Below are positions 33,208 through 41,402 of a DNA stretch of 64,000 nucleotides, in pieces (position 1 is the stretch's first letter; each line of letters begins with the position of its first letter). The notes beneath the pieces are model-generated. The model was not told the DNA's origin. It did not search any database and saw only the letters and a list, made by a program, of their open reading frames with translations. The stretch is from Plantimonas leprariae (lineage in GTDB: Bacteria; Pseudomonadota; Alphaproteobacteria; Rhizobiales; Rhizobiaceae), in contig NZ_VZDO01000011.1 of assembly GCF_008802405.1 (NCBI RefSeq), positions 1-64,000 of the forward strand. The letters run 5' to 3'. Both the position numbers and the translations under genes were made by a program.

Positions 33208-34866
33208 TTATTTCGCGTCGCCGGCAGAGGACGGCGGTTCGATGCCGTTGCGGCGGAGCCAGTCGCGCATCGCGTCGATCTCGCCCTGCTGCTCGGCGAT
33301 AAGGTGCTCGGCGAAGGCGCGGTTGGCCGGATCGCGGCCGTAGCGGAGTTGCACCCGCGCCATGTCGATCGCGCCCTGATGGTGCGGGATCATGCCGAGC
33401 ACGAAGGCGATGTCGGGATCGGGGTGTCGCATGCCCGCCATCATCGGACCGTGCATGGCGGCCATCGTGGTTTCGAAGGCCGCGGCCGCCTCGCCGGTCG
33501 TCGGCTGCTCCGACAGTGCGGCGGCGGGCATGGCCATGCCCTGATGCAGTTCGCCGGCGGCCAGGCTTTCCGCCGCCTTCGGCCCGTGCGGATGCTCGGG
33601 CGAGTAGGTATGGGTCGCCATCTCCATCGGCCGTGCGCCGGCCTGCCCGTCGATGCCGTAGAAGGCGATGTGCAGCCCCCAATAGCCGGTGGTGAAGAGA
33701 ACCAATGCCGTCGCCAGCCCCGCCGGCACGCCGGCAAGCGAGCGCTTGATGGCAGGAAGGAAATGCAGCTGGCGCGTATGGTCGGCGGCGATCGCGACGA
33801 TGATCGCCATGATCAGCGCGTGGCCGACGAGGTCGGTGCGTCCGAAAGGATAAACGGCCGCGTTGAAGATGACGAACAGCGCCACCGCCGAAAGGCGCCG
33901 CACCAGCGGCGTCCAGAGGAGGCCGAAGCCCATGGTGAACTCGGCGACGCCCGCCATCGGGATGAAGACGTCGCGCGGCATGCCGAAGGTGAGGAAGGGC
34001 TTCTCCACGACGAGCGGATAGAACCAGTCGGGATAGGCGAACTTCTCGAGGCTCGACCACATCAGCGCGATCGACACACCGACGCGCAGCACTTCGAAGC
34101 GATACTTGCGCCGTTCGAAATCCTCCGAGGCGGCGAGCACGAGATAGCCGGCGACGCCGAGGCCGAGCGCCAGATAGTCGAGAAGGTGGAAGAAGTCGTA
34201 GTCCCGAAGCGCCAGGAGCCACAGGAAGACGATGCCGGCCGCCGACACCGGCATCGTGCGGCGGGAGAAGATGCCGAGCGCGATCACGAACTGCACCCAC
34301 GAGACCCATTCCGCCGGGGTTTTCAGGTCGGGTGTCAGATAGACGCCGCCGACCGCGAAGATCGCAACGAAGAAGCCGCCGACCACCACTCGGACGAAAT
34401 CGTCGAGCCGCCGCCATAAGGGATCGGTGAGACGATCCATCGCTGCAAGGACGCCCTCGCCGATGATCGACTTCTCCACGAGGCGCGTCGCGACGAAGAA
34501 GGCGAGGACGAGCAGGATGGCGGTCCAGAACCAGGCGTCGGCCAGCGTGCGCGAGATCGGCGCCGGCGGCGCGCCGACGATGTAGGGCGCGAACCACTTG
34601 ACGTGAGCTTCCGCCGGGATCGGCAGGAGAGCCCCCAGAGCGGCGGCGATCAGCATCAGGCCGAAGTGCTGAGCCGGCCCGCGGAACACGGCTGGCCTGC
34701 GACGCATGGAAGTGGAGCGACGACGGGTTCCCGTGACCGAGCCGTCCGTGCCAGCGATCCTTGCCGCGGGCCGCGCCACGCCGTCGGCGACGACGACATG
34801 ATTGAGGTTCGGATCGGGTGCGTCCGGCATCGGGACGGCAACGGGATCGGCGGAGGCGGCAAACAT
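33208..34866 (-). CDS. DoxX-like membrane protein fused to a C-terminal DUF305 domain
   Basis: About 552 residues. After a polar start comes a signal-like helix ending PIPAEAHVKWFAPYIVG, then eight to ten hydrophobic helices (for example WFWTAILLVLAFFVATRLVE and SIALMWSSLEKFAYPDWFYP), resembling DoxX/DoxD-type membrane proteins. The last about 110 residues are DUF305, a Met/His-rich helical domain: MHGPMMAGMRHPDPD, GMIPHHQGAIDMAR, AEQQGEIDAMRDWL, a pattern linked to copper binding. The fusion is unusual. The start is uncertain: ATG 34866 gives the longest form, and ATG 34707 would put the signal helix nearer the N-terminus. As first gene of the NO operon it sits directly beside the NsrR-like palindromes. 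Confidence 0.78.
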   Translation of the reverse strand: MFAASADPVAVPMPDAPDPNLNHVVVADGVARPAARIAGTDGSVTGTRRRSTSMRRRPAVFRGPAQHFGLMLIAAALGALLPIPAEAHVKWFAPYIVGAPPAPISRTLADAWFWTAILLVLAFFVATRLVEKSIIGEGVLAAMDRLTDPLWRRLDDFVRVVVGGFFVAIFAVGGVYLTPDLKTPAEWVSWVQFVIALGIFSRRTMPVSAAGIVFLWLLALRDYDFFHLLDYLALGLGVAGYLVLAASEDFERRKYRFEVLRVGVSIALMWSSLEKFAYPDWFYPLVVEKPFLTFGMPRDVFIPMAGVAEFTMGFGLLWTPLVRRLSAVALFVIFNAAVYPFGRTDLVGHALIMAIIVAIAADHTRQLHFLPAIKRSLAGVPAGLATALVLFTTGYWGLHIAFYGIDGQAGARPMEMATHTYSPEHPHGPKAAESLAAGELHQGMAMPAAALSEQPTTGEAAAAFETTMAAMHGPMMAGMRHPDPDIAFVLGMIPHHQGAIDMARVQLRYGRDPANRAFAEHLIAEQQGEIDAMRDWLRRNGIEPPSSAGDAK

Positions 34867-34880
34867 CGTGGGGCACCAGA

Positions 34881-34905
34881 AAACATGCATTCCATATGCA
34901 TGTTT
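34881..34905. promoter_or_regulatory. NsrR-type operator palindrome 1
   Basis: AAACATGCAT, five bases, ATGCATGTTT: a perfect 10-bp inverted repeat. NsrR sites are typically ATGCAT-rich inverted repeats of this kind. It lies just upstream of the DoxX-like/DUF305 gene and would block that operon's promoter. Confidence 0.8.
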
Positions 34906-34916
34906 TGACGCTGATA

Positions 34917-34936
34917 GCATGTTGCGGAAAACATGC
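34917..34936. promoter_or_regulatory. NsrR-type operator palindrome 2
   Basis: GCATGTT, six bases, AACATGC: a perfect 7-bp inverted repeat sharing the ACATGC core with the site at 34881. It is 45 bases before the nsrR-like start, with a TATATC sequence between, which suggests autoregulation. Confidence 0.68.
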
Positions 34937-34980
34937 AAGAAGAATATATCTTTTGGCGTGCTGAAGGATCGTGACCGCTC

Positions 34981-35451
34981 GTGCGCCTGACCCTCTATTC
35001 CGACTATTCGATCCGCGTGCTGGTGTTCCTCACCGCTCGGCCGGAGCGCCTGTCGTCGATCGCCGAGATTTCCAAAGCCTACGGCATCTCGCAGAACCAC
35101 CTGACGAAGGTCGTGCATCAGCTCGGCAGGGCCGGGCTGGTGACGACGGTGCGCGGCCGGTCCGGCGGCATCCGGCTCGGGCGGCCGGCCGGCGAAATCA
35201 CGGTTGGGGAAGTGGTCCGGCTGACGGAGGACGGCTTCGACCTCGTCGACTGCTCGACTTGCGTCATCGCCAAAGCCTGCGGCATCCGCAGCGTGCTGGC
35301 GGAAGCGACGCGCGCTTTTCTCGCCGTCCTCGACCGCTACACGTTCGGCGACCTGCCGACGGGCGAACTCGATATTCTCGACGTTCTCGCCGCCTTCCCG
35401 GACATGCGCTCGCCCGTCGCGGGCGACGGCTGCAAGCCGCTGCCGAACTGA
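34981..35451 (+). CDS. nsrR: Rrf2-family iron-sulfur regulator, NsrR type
   Basis: A 156-residue Rrf2 protein starting with GTG at 34981. Residues 1-75 form the winged helix (MRLTLYSDYSIRVLVFL, YGISQNHLTKVVHQLGRAG, VRGRSGGIRLGRP). Three Cys at 91, 94 and 100 (CSTCVIAKAC) would hold an iron-sulfur cluster that senses NO; their spacing differs from the usual NsrR pattern of more widely spaced Cys. It is divergent from the hmp operon, with two ACATGC palindromes between, so NO-relieved repression of hmp, the truncated haemoglobin and the fusion protein is likely. Confidence 0.87.
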   Translation: MRLTLYSDYSIRVLVFLTARPERLSSIAEISKAYGISQNHLTKVVHQLGRAGLVTTVRGRSGGIRLGRPAGEITVGEVVRLTEDGFDLVDCSTCVIAKACGIRSVLAEATRAFLAVLDRYTFGDLPTGELDILDVLAAFPDMRSPVAGDGCKPLPN

Positions 35452-35664
35452 CACGCCGTTTCGGAGTGTTCGGCCCTCCGCGCCTTCATCTCGATCGCAT
35501 GGATCGCGGCTGTGGACGGCAGCTTCGCGGTCATCCGCGCTGACGCATCCGCCGTGTCATGAGGCGAGAGCGAAAAGTTTCCGAGCATCCATCGGTTCGA
35601 AACCGCCCAGTTCCCGCTCTCATCTCCGAAGGCGCACAAAATCCGAAAGGCGCCCATTGCGTAT

Positions 35665-35679
35665 CATAGGAGTCCTATG
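35665..35679. promoter_or_regulatory. Perfect palindrome just upstream of the marR-like gene
   Basis: CATAGGA, G, TCCTATG: a perfect 7-bp inverted repeat ending 12 bases before the ATG at 35692. MarR proteins often bind such repeats in their own promoter, so this is probably the autoregulatory operator. It is locally AT-rich. Confidence 0.65.
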
Positions 35680-35691
35680 TAAATAGGCTGC

Positions 35692-36363
35692 ATGGAAACG
35701 CCGAAGAGCCCCACCTCCGTCAGCCATCGCGTCCGCGAAGCGCTTTCTCGGGTGGCGATGGCGATGCGGAGCGACGATTGGAACCGGGCGAGGGCCACCG
35801 GCCTCAACCCGACGCAACTCGCGATCCTCGAACTTCTCGAAGGGCGTCGATCCGGTATCGGCGTGAAGGAGATCGCGGCGCAGCTCGGGGTCTCGCAGCC
35901 GACCGTGACCGACTCCGTCAACGCGCTCGAGCGCAAGGGCCTGCTTGCCAAGCGCGACGCCGGTGGCGACCGGCGCGCCGTCAACGTCGCCATCGTGGCG
36001 GACGGGCTGGCGGCGCTGGAAGCGGGTACTGCTTCGGGAAACATCGCCGAACGGGCCGTGGACGCCCTCGACGCCGGCGAGCAGCAGGATCTCCTCCTCA
36101 TCCTGATCAGAATGATCCGGCAGCTTCAGGAGATCGGGGCGATCCCGATCCAGCGGATGTGCGCGACCTGCCGGTACTTCGCGCCCTTTGCCCATTCCGA
36201 TGCGGCCCGGCCGCATCACTGCAATCTCGTCGACGCAGCTTTCGGCCAGCGGGATCTCCGCATCGACTGCCGCGAACACGAGACCGCCGATCCCACATCC
36301 CGGGCAGCCACCTGGGACGCTTTCGACAAGGGATCGGCTCCACCCCTCCAGACATCGACATAA
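35692..36363 (+). CDS. MarR-family regulator with C-terminal Cys/His cluster
   Basis: A 223-residue regulator. Residues 12-145 are the MarR winged-helix domain (GLNPTQLAILELLEG, VKEIAAQLGVSQPTVTDSVN as recognition helix, KRDAGGDRRAVNV as wing). Beyond it is an extra about 70 residues with Cys 157, 160, 177 and 193 and His 175, 176 and 196 (MCATCRYFAPFAH, RPHHCNLVDAAF, IDCREHE). This looks like a zinc or iron-sulfur site and suggests redox or metal sensing. Typical MarR proteins are about 150 residues. The five genes downstream include two thiol-redox-like proteins, which fits. Confidence 0.85.
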   Translation: METPKSPTSVSHRVREALSRVAMAMRSDDWNRARATGLNPTQLAILELLEGRRSGIGVKEIAAQLGVSQPTVTDSVNALERKGLLAKRDAGGDRRAVNVAIVADGLAALEAGTASGNIAERAVDALDAGEQQDLLLILIRMIRQLQEIGAIPIQRMCATCRYFAPFAHSDAARPHHCNLVDAAFGQRDLRIDCREHETADPTSRAATWDAFDKGSAPPLQTST

Positions 36364-36376
36364 TAGGAGACATCCC

Positions 36377-37096
36377 ATGTTCGGAAAACTCGCAGCCGGC
36401 GCGCTTTTCGCCGGAACGGCATCGCTTTGCTTTGCGGCGACGGCCTCGGCCGATGCCGTGAAGGCCAAGCCGGACAAGGCCGTCCACGCCTCGTTCGACA
36501 TCGTCGAGACGACGATCACGACCAAGGGCGACACCGCCGTCTTCTCGACCCGCGTCCGGGGCGACGCCGGCAAGGAGAAGCCCAAGGCGACCGGCAAGTT
36601 CGAAGGCTCCGGCGTCTACGCCTATGTCTGGCCGACCTCGCTCGACAGCGGTGAGATCGGCTTCGACAAGGGCCAAGGCATCGTCGCGCTGGCCGTCACC
36701 TTCCATCCCGACTTCGACGACGCGGCCAAGGGCGCAAAGAACCGCGACCGCTGGCACCCGCACTGGGTGGTGCTGGCCAAGGACGAGGTCTGCGGCGCCG
36801 GCTTGAAGGTTGTCGACATCCCGAAGGGCACGAAACCCAAAGTGCCCGAGACCTGGCCGGGCGTGCCGCTCCTGATCGACAGCCCGACCTACCCGACGGC
36901 GCTGAAGGGCGACGCCGTCGACGTCACCATTCCCCTGTCGCTGATCGGCGGCCTGAAGAACGCGTCCTTCGACGGCGTGACGGCGGGCCTGAAAGTCAAC
37001 GGCAATCTCCATGCGCCGCTGCTCTGCGTCGCGGATGTCTTCAAGGTCGCTTCCGGAAACTTGAGCCTGCCCGGCAAGGTCGCACCCGCGAAGTGA
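36377..37096 (+). CDS. Exported protein of unknown function
   Basis: A 239-residue protein with a signal peptide ending ATASADAVK, so periplasmic or secreted. The ATG at 36377 has TAGGAGA before it and lies 13 bases after the marR-like stop. The mature part is beta-rich by appearance (ASFDIVETTITTKGDTAVFS, GVYAYVWPTSLDSGEIGF, HPHWVVLAKDEVCGAGL) with two Cys (positions about 143 and 219) that could form a disulphide. I do not recognise the family. Position implies control by the upstream MarR protein. Confidence 0.78.
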   Translation: MFGKLAAGALFAGTASLCFAATASADAVKAKPDKAVHASFDIVETTITTKGDTAVFSTRVRGDAGKEKPKATGKFEGSGVYAYVWPTSLDSGEIGFDKGQGIVALAVTFHPDFDDAAKGAKNRDRWHPHWVVLAKDEVCGAGLKVVDIPKGTKPKVPETWPGVPLLIDSPTYPTALKGDAVDVTIPLSLIGGLKNASFDGVTAGLKVNGNLHAPLLCVADVFKVASGNLSLPGKVAPAK

Positions 37097-37176
37097 CCAC
37101 ATGAAGCGCGGGTCCGCCGACAGCCATCGGCGAACCCGCATGTCCCAACCCCTCCAGACAAAAAGAGAGACAGAAC

Positions 37177-37725
37177 ATGACCAGGATTAATCTCGTCGAC
37201 CCCACCCACGCAACCGGCCGGACGGCCGAGCAGCTTGGCGAAATCAAGTCGGCCTTCGGCGTCGTGCCGAATATGTTCAAGGCGGTGGCGAACTCGCCGG
37301 CGGCGCTCAGTTCCATGTGGGGCGCGTTCGGCGCGCTGGGTGGCGGCCGCCTGCCGCCCAAGCTCGGCGAGCAGATCGCGGTCGCGATCGCCGACCGCAA
37401 CGACTGCCATTACTGCCTTGCCGCGCATACCGCGCTCGGCCGGAAGGCCGGTGCGACTGCGCAAGAGATGGCGGAAGCGCAGGCCGGCCGTTCCGCCGAT
37501 CCGCGCACCGCGGCCGCTCTCGCCTTCGCAACTGCCGTCGTCGACAAGCGCGCCGGCATCGAGGCTGCGGACGTCGAGGCGCTCCGGCAGGCAGGCTTCG
37601 ACGACGGCGAGATCGTGGAGATCGTCGCGCACGTCGCCCTCAACCTCTTCACCAATTACGTCAACGTGGCGCTCGACGTGCCACTCGACTTCCAGAAGGT
37701 GAAGCTGACCCGCGCCGCCGCGTAA
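37177..37725 (+). CDS. Carboxymuconolactone-decarboxylase/AhpD-like protein
   Basis: A 182-residue AhpD-like protein. The redox motif is DCHYCLAAHT: Cys 77, Cys 80 and His 84, the catalytic pattern of alkylhydroperoxidase AhpD rather than of true carboxymuconolactone decarboxylase. Other family stretches are EIKSAFGVVPNMFKAVANSP and EIVEIVAHVALNLFTNYVN. AAAAAGAGAG precedes the ATG. Likely role: peroxide or thiol stress defence together with the thioredoxin-like gene downstream. Confidence 0.88.
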   Translation: MTRINLVDPTHATGRTAEQLGEIKSAFGVVPNMFKAVANSPAALSSMWGAFGALGGGRLPPKLGEQIAVAIADRNDCHYCLAAHTALGRKAGATAQEMAEAQAGRSADPRTAAALAFATAVVDKRAGIEAADVEALRQAGFDDGEIVEIVAHVALNLFTNYVNVALDVPLDFQKVKLTRAAA

Positions 37726-37788
37726 GCGGACAAGAGACGGTGGATCGCGTCCGGCGCGGTCCGCCTCCCAAATCCGAGGAGACAGGCC

Positions 37789-38358
37789 ATGCCGAACGCA
37801 TCCGCGACGCTCTCGCCCGAACTGGCGGCGAGCCAATGGTTCAACACGCCAGCACCCCTGACGCTTCGTGCGCTCCGGGGTAGGCCGGTCCTGCTGCACA
37901 CCTTTCAGCTCCTCTGCCCCGGCTGCGTCGCCGAGGCGATCCCGCAGGTCCAGCGCATCGAGCGGGTCTTCGCCGGGACCGACCTCCAGATCATCGGCCT
38001 GCACACGGTGTTCGAGCACCACGCGGCAATGACGCCGGCGACGCTCGAAGCGTTTCTCCATGAGTACCGCATCACGCACCCCGTCGCCGTGGATCAGCCG
38101 TCGGAGCACTCGCCCGTGCCGGTCACCATGCAGCGATACGGCTTTCGCGGAACGCCTTCTGCGGTGCTGATCGGCCGAAACGGCGCGATCCTCCATCAGG
38201 CCTTCGGCGTCGAGGATCCGATCGCGGTCGGCGCACGGATCGCGATGGCGCTGTCCGCCGCGATCCCGGCCGCCGTCGAAGACGATCCCGCCGGTGATGC
38301 GAACGGCTGCGCGGGCGACCGCTGCGAAGTGCCGGCACCGTCCTCAGCGGCTGCGTGA
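37789..38358 (+). CDS. Thioredoxin-fold (redoxin/TlpA-like) protein
   Basis: A 189-residue cytosolic thioredoxin-like protein. The active-site motif is LLCPGCVAEAI with Cys 43 and Cys 46; the cis-Pro region is YGFRGTPSAVLIGRNG. There is no signal peptide. A C-terminal tail with two more Cys (GCAGDRCEVP) may resolve disulphides. GAGGAGA lies before the ATG. It is 63 bases after the AhpD-like gene, which it may reduce, as AhpD-type proteins need a disulphide reductant. Confidence 0.82.
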   Translation: MPNASATLSPELAASQWFNTPAPLTLRALRGRPVLLHTFQLLCPGCVAEAIPQVQRIERVFAGTDLQIIGLHTVFEHHAAMTPATLEAFLHEYRITHPVAVDQPSEHSPVPVTMQRYGFRGTPSAVLIGRNGAILHQAFGVEDPIAVGARIAMALSAAIPAAVEDDPAGDANGCAGDRCEVPAPSSAAA

Positions 38359-39074
38359 TCCCGATGACGAAAAGCGCCCTCGTGCTGCGGCACGTTCACT
38401 TCGAGGACCTTAGTTCCTTCGTGTGCCCATTGCAGGACGCGGGCTACGGCATCCGCACCAGTGACGTCGCGGACCCAGACTTCTGCGCCGGCGACCCGCT
38501 TGCTCCCGATCTCCTGATCGTCCTCGGCGGACCGGTCGGCGTCTATGAGGACGAAGCCTATCCCTTCATCGCCGCCGAGCGGGCGTTCATCCACGCTCGG
38601 CTCCGGGCTGACCGGCCGACGCTCGGAGTCTGCCTCGGCGCACAACTCATCGCCTCGGCGCTCGGCGCGGCGGTGTTCCCGACGGGCACGAAAGAGATCG
38701 GATTCTCTCCGCTTCGACTGACGGCAACCGGTGCGCGGGGGCCGCTTCGTCACCTCGCGGGCGTGCCGGTCCTGCATTGGCATGGCGACACCTACGATCT
38801 GCCGGACGGCGCCGAGAACCTGGCATCCACGACACTCGTCGAGAACCAGGCCTTCGCGATCGGGCGCAACGTCCTTGGCCTGCAATTCCATGCTGAGGCC
38901 AGCACGGATCGCGCCTTTGAGAACTGGCTCGTCGGACATGCCGCCGAGCTGGGCAGGGCGAAGATCGATCCGGCGGCGCTTCGGCGGGAGGGCCTGCTGC
39001 ATGGTCGACCCCTTCGCTCGGCATCGCGGGCAATGCTGGCGGAGTGGCTGAGCGGGCTCGGGTCGGAACGATGA
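38355..39074 (+). CDS. Class I glutamine amidotransferase-like protein
   Basis: A 239-residue GATase1 protein. Nucleophile Cys 93 in TLGVCLGAQLIASALG; His and Glu of the triad in LGLQFHAEAS; oxyanion region VLGGPVGVYEDE. It resembles the stand-alone GMP-synthase-like amidotransferases. The start is GTG 38355 (overlapping the previous stop) or ATG 38364. It is coupled to its neighbours at both ends. No partner synthase domain is adjacent, so the acceptor is unknown. Confidence 0.85.
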   Translation: MIPMTKSALVLRHVHFEDLSSFVCPLQDAGYGIRTSDVADPDFCAGDPLAPDLLIVLGGPVGVYEDEAYPFIAAERAFIHARLRADRPTLGVCLGAQLIASALGAAVFPTGTKEIGFSPLRLTATGARGPLRHLAGVPVLHWHGDTYDLPDGAENLASTTLVENQAFAIGRNVLGLQFHAEASTDRAFENWLVGHAAELGRAKIDPAALRREGLLHGRPLRSASRAMLAEWLSGLGSER

Positions 39075-39793
39075 GCGGCGTCGCGCTCCGGGAGCTGATG
39101 ACGGGCCCTGTCCGGCCGCTCGGGGCGAAGGGCGTGCCGAGCGGCATCGCGAAGACGGCGGTGTCAGCCCCGACCGAGTTGACAGCCATGGGTTTCGTCG
39201 GCGACGCGCAGGGCGATACCGTGCGGCACGGTGGCACGGAAAAGGCCGTGCATCACTATCCGTTCGAGCACTATGCGTCCTGGGCGCGCGATCTCGGTCC
39301 CCGCGACCTTCTCGACCGGCCCGGCGCCTTCGGTGAGAACCTTTCGACGTTCGGCTTGAGCGAAGAGGACGTCGCGGTCGGCGACGTCTTCGAGATCGGC
39401 ACCGCGCTTCTGGAGGTCGCCCAAGGTCGGCAACCCTGCTGGAAGCTGAACGAGCGCTTCGGGTTCAAGGCGATGGCGAGGCTGGTCCAGTCCTCGGGTC
39501 GGACGGGTTGGTATTACCGGGTGCTGCGGCCGGGCATCGTCGGTCCCGGCGATGCGTTGCGACTCCTGCATCGTGCCGACCCTCAGTGGACGATCGCCCG
39601 CATCCGTCGGCTCTTCTACGTCGACACGCTGAACCGCAACGAACTCGAGCACCTTTCCAGATTGGACAAGCTCGCGAAGAATTGGCGCGACCACGCCCTT
39701 CGCAGGCTTCGGACGAGCACCGTCGAGGACTGGACGGCTCGTCTCGACGGCGTCGATGCAACGAAAGAACGCCACGGCAATGATCATGTCTGA
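39071..39793 (+). CDS. MOSC-domain protein (YiiM-like)
   Basis: A 240-residue MOSC protein. Key stretch: VRHGGTEKAVHHYPFEHY, then GAFGENLSTFGLSEEDVAVGD, then QGRQPCWKLNERFG with conserved Cys 123. The YiiM/YuaD branch takes part in molybdenum-cofactor-dependent reduction of N-hydroxylated compounds. The ATG overlaps the previous stop (ATGA). A C-terminal tail of about 60 basic residues follows the MOSC core, as in YiiM. Confidence 0.88.
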   Translation: MSGVALRELMTGPVRPLGAKGVPSGIAKTAVSAPTELTAMGFVGDAQGDTVRHGGTEKAVHHYPFEHYASWARDLGPRDLLDRPGAFGENLSTFGLSEEDVAVGDVFEIGTALLEVAQGRQPCWKLNERFGFKAMARLVQSSGRTGWYYRVLRPGIVGPGDALRLLHRADPQWTIARIRRLFYVDTLNRNELEHLSRLDKLAKNWRDHALRRLRTSTVEDWTARLDGVDATKERHGNDHV

Positions 39794-40260
39794 GGCAGGA
39801 CAACAGACTGCCATCTCGCGGCGGAACCGGAACTTCGTGCGATATCATGAATTGCCGCCTGAAGCGCCCTGGTCTTCTTTGATATCAAGTGGGTAGAAAT
39901 TATAGGCTGGATTAATAGCTGTCTGGTTCCACCAAGCAACCTGAGTTGCGACTGCTACGTTTCAACAACGGTCCGACTTATATTTGAATTTCAGCCGATA
40001 TTTCCGTCCGATATGCTCCGAAGCGGTCCGGCTGGTCTCAGGCTGCGGATGCTCGGAAGGAGACGTTCGTTATCAACCGGTCGGAACGATCGCTTCGCGT
40101 TTCAGCGTTCAGTCATCACCCGGCGGATCGTTCGGGAAGAGGCCGGCGCACATCGTTTTTGCGACTGCCATCAGGCTCGACGGTATCCAGTCATGCACAT
40201 GATGGACGCTGCCGAAGGCGGCGAAGACCTATTCCGCCTCAACGCCGCCCCCGCTGAGCT
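39794..40260. other. Intergenic region with low-GC patch
   Basis: 467 bases between the convergent MOSC and LysR genes. The part at 39840-40000 is clearly AT-richer than the rest of the window. No frame gives recognisable protein and no tRNA-like fold was seen. It may be a remnant of acquired DNA. Confidence 0.4.
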
Positions 40261-41193
40261 TCAGATGTCGCCAAGCCCAAGGTCGCGGTCCCAGTGGGGC
40301 TCGGGACCGAACGTTGCAGCCAGATGGTCGACCAACGCCCGGACCTTGGCCAGCGGACGGCGACCTCCGGGATAGACCGCGAACACGCCATCCAGTTCAA
40401 AGGGCGGCTGATCCAACGGCAGAGGAACGAGCTTCCCGGCCCTGATGTCATCCCCGATGATGAATGTGGGCTGGTAGATGATGCCTCGACCGGCCCGGGC
40501 CGCCTGCAACAAGACATCACCGTTGTTGGCGTAGAACGTTCCCGCGACCGGAGCGGCGATCGAACCATCCGCGGCGAACAGCCAGCGGTTCGGCCCGATC
40601 CAGCTGGAGAAGGTGTATCCCAGGCAGTTGTGCTCGGACAGCGCTTCGATGGTGCGCGGAACGCCATGCGCGGCGAGGTAGGCGGGGGCGGCGGCGACCA
40701 TCAGGCGGCAGGGCGCCAGCCGACGCGCGATCAGCGTCTCGTCGCGTATGCGCCCGATCCGCACGGCCGCGTCCCACCCCTTGTCGACGAGATCCACGAC
40801 GCGGTCGTTCAGCCCCAGGTCGATCGACAGGTCCGGATGATGGGTGGCCAGCTCGGCCAGCACGGGCGCCAGCACGCGCACGCTGAACGAGACCGGGGCG
40901 TTCAGGCGCAGCGTCCCGCTGACTTCGACGCGCTCCGCTGCGGCAGCCGCATCGGCCGCCTCCAGCTCGGCCAGGATCGGCTCCACCGTCTCCAGATAGC
41001 GTCGGCCCGCCTCCGTCAGCGTCGTCCGATGCGTCGTCCGGTGCAGCAGCTTGACGCCGAGCCGGGTCTCCAAGGCCACCACATGCTTCGTCACCATCGA
41101 TTGCGACATGCCGAGCGCACGCGAGGCGGCCGAGAGCCCGCCGGAGGCGGCGACGCGGGCGAACACGTGCAGGCTGTCGATCCGATCGGGCAT
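40261..41193 (-). CDS. LysR-family transcriptional regulator
   Basis: A 310-residue LysR protein. Residues 4-62 are the winged helix (SLHVFARVAASGGLSAASRA, VTKHVVALETRLGVKLLHRT). The effector-binding domain spans residues 90-300 (VSGTLRLNAPVSFSVRVLAP onward). It belongs to the large CrgA/DmlR-like group. It is divergent from the isochorismatase-family gene, which it probably regulates. The co-inducer is unknown. Confidence 0.9.
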   Translation of the reverse strand: MPDRIDSLHVFARVAASGGLSAASRALGMSQSMVTKHVVALETRLGVKLLHRTTHRTTLTEAGRRYLETVEPILAELEAADAAAAAERVEVSGTLRLNAPVSFSVRVLAPVLAELATHHPDLSIDLGLNDRVVDLVDKGWDAAVRIGRIRDETLIARRLAPCRLMVAAAPAYLAAHGVPRTIEALSEHNCLGYTFSSWIGPNRWLFAADGSIAAPVAGTFYANNGDVLLQAARAGRGIIYQPTFIIGDDIRAGKLVPLPLDQPPFELDGVFAVYPGGRRPLAKVRALVDHLAATFGPEPHWDRDLGLGDI

Positions 41194-41402
41194 TGGCTCA
41201 CGCTAACGGTGTGAGCTGTGATGCTCAACTCCCGGATTCCCGATGACGTCGCGCGAGCATATCAATGGGTATCGGTGCAGCATTGCCCGGCGCCTCGTAG
41301 CGAGGATGTGCCGATCCGTACAGTACGCGCGTACGACCTCGCGGCCCGTAAGCACGGCCGCCCGCAGATCCCCGAAACCAGCTTTTCGGAGAGGAAATGG
41401 AG
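41194..41402. promoter_or_regulatory. LysR/isochorismatase divergent control region
   Basis: 209 bases between divergent genes, the expected place for LysR binding sites. ATATC AATG GGTAT near 41260 is an imperfect dyad, but no clear T-N11-A box can be singled out. Confidence 0.3.

Noticed and set aside
39794-40260. Low-GC patch as a tRNA or small RNA gene
   Set aside because: No cloverleaf arms or clear terminator hairpin with a T run could be found by reading.
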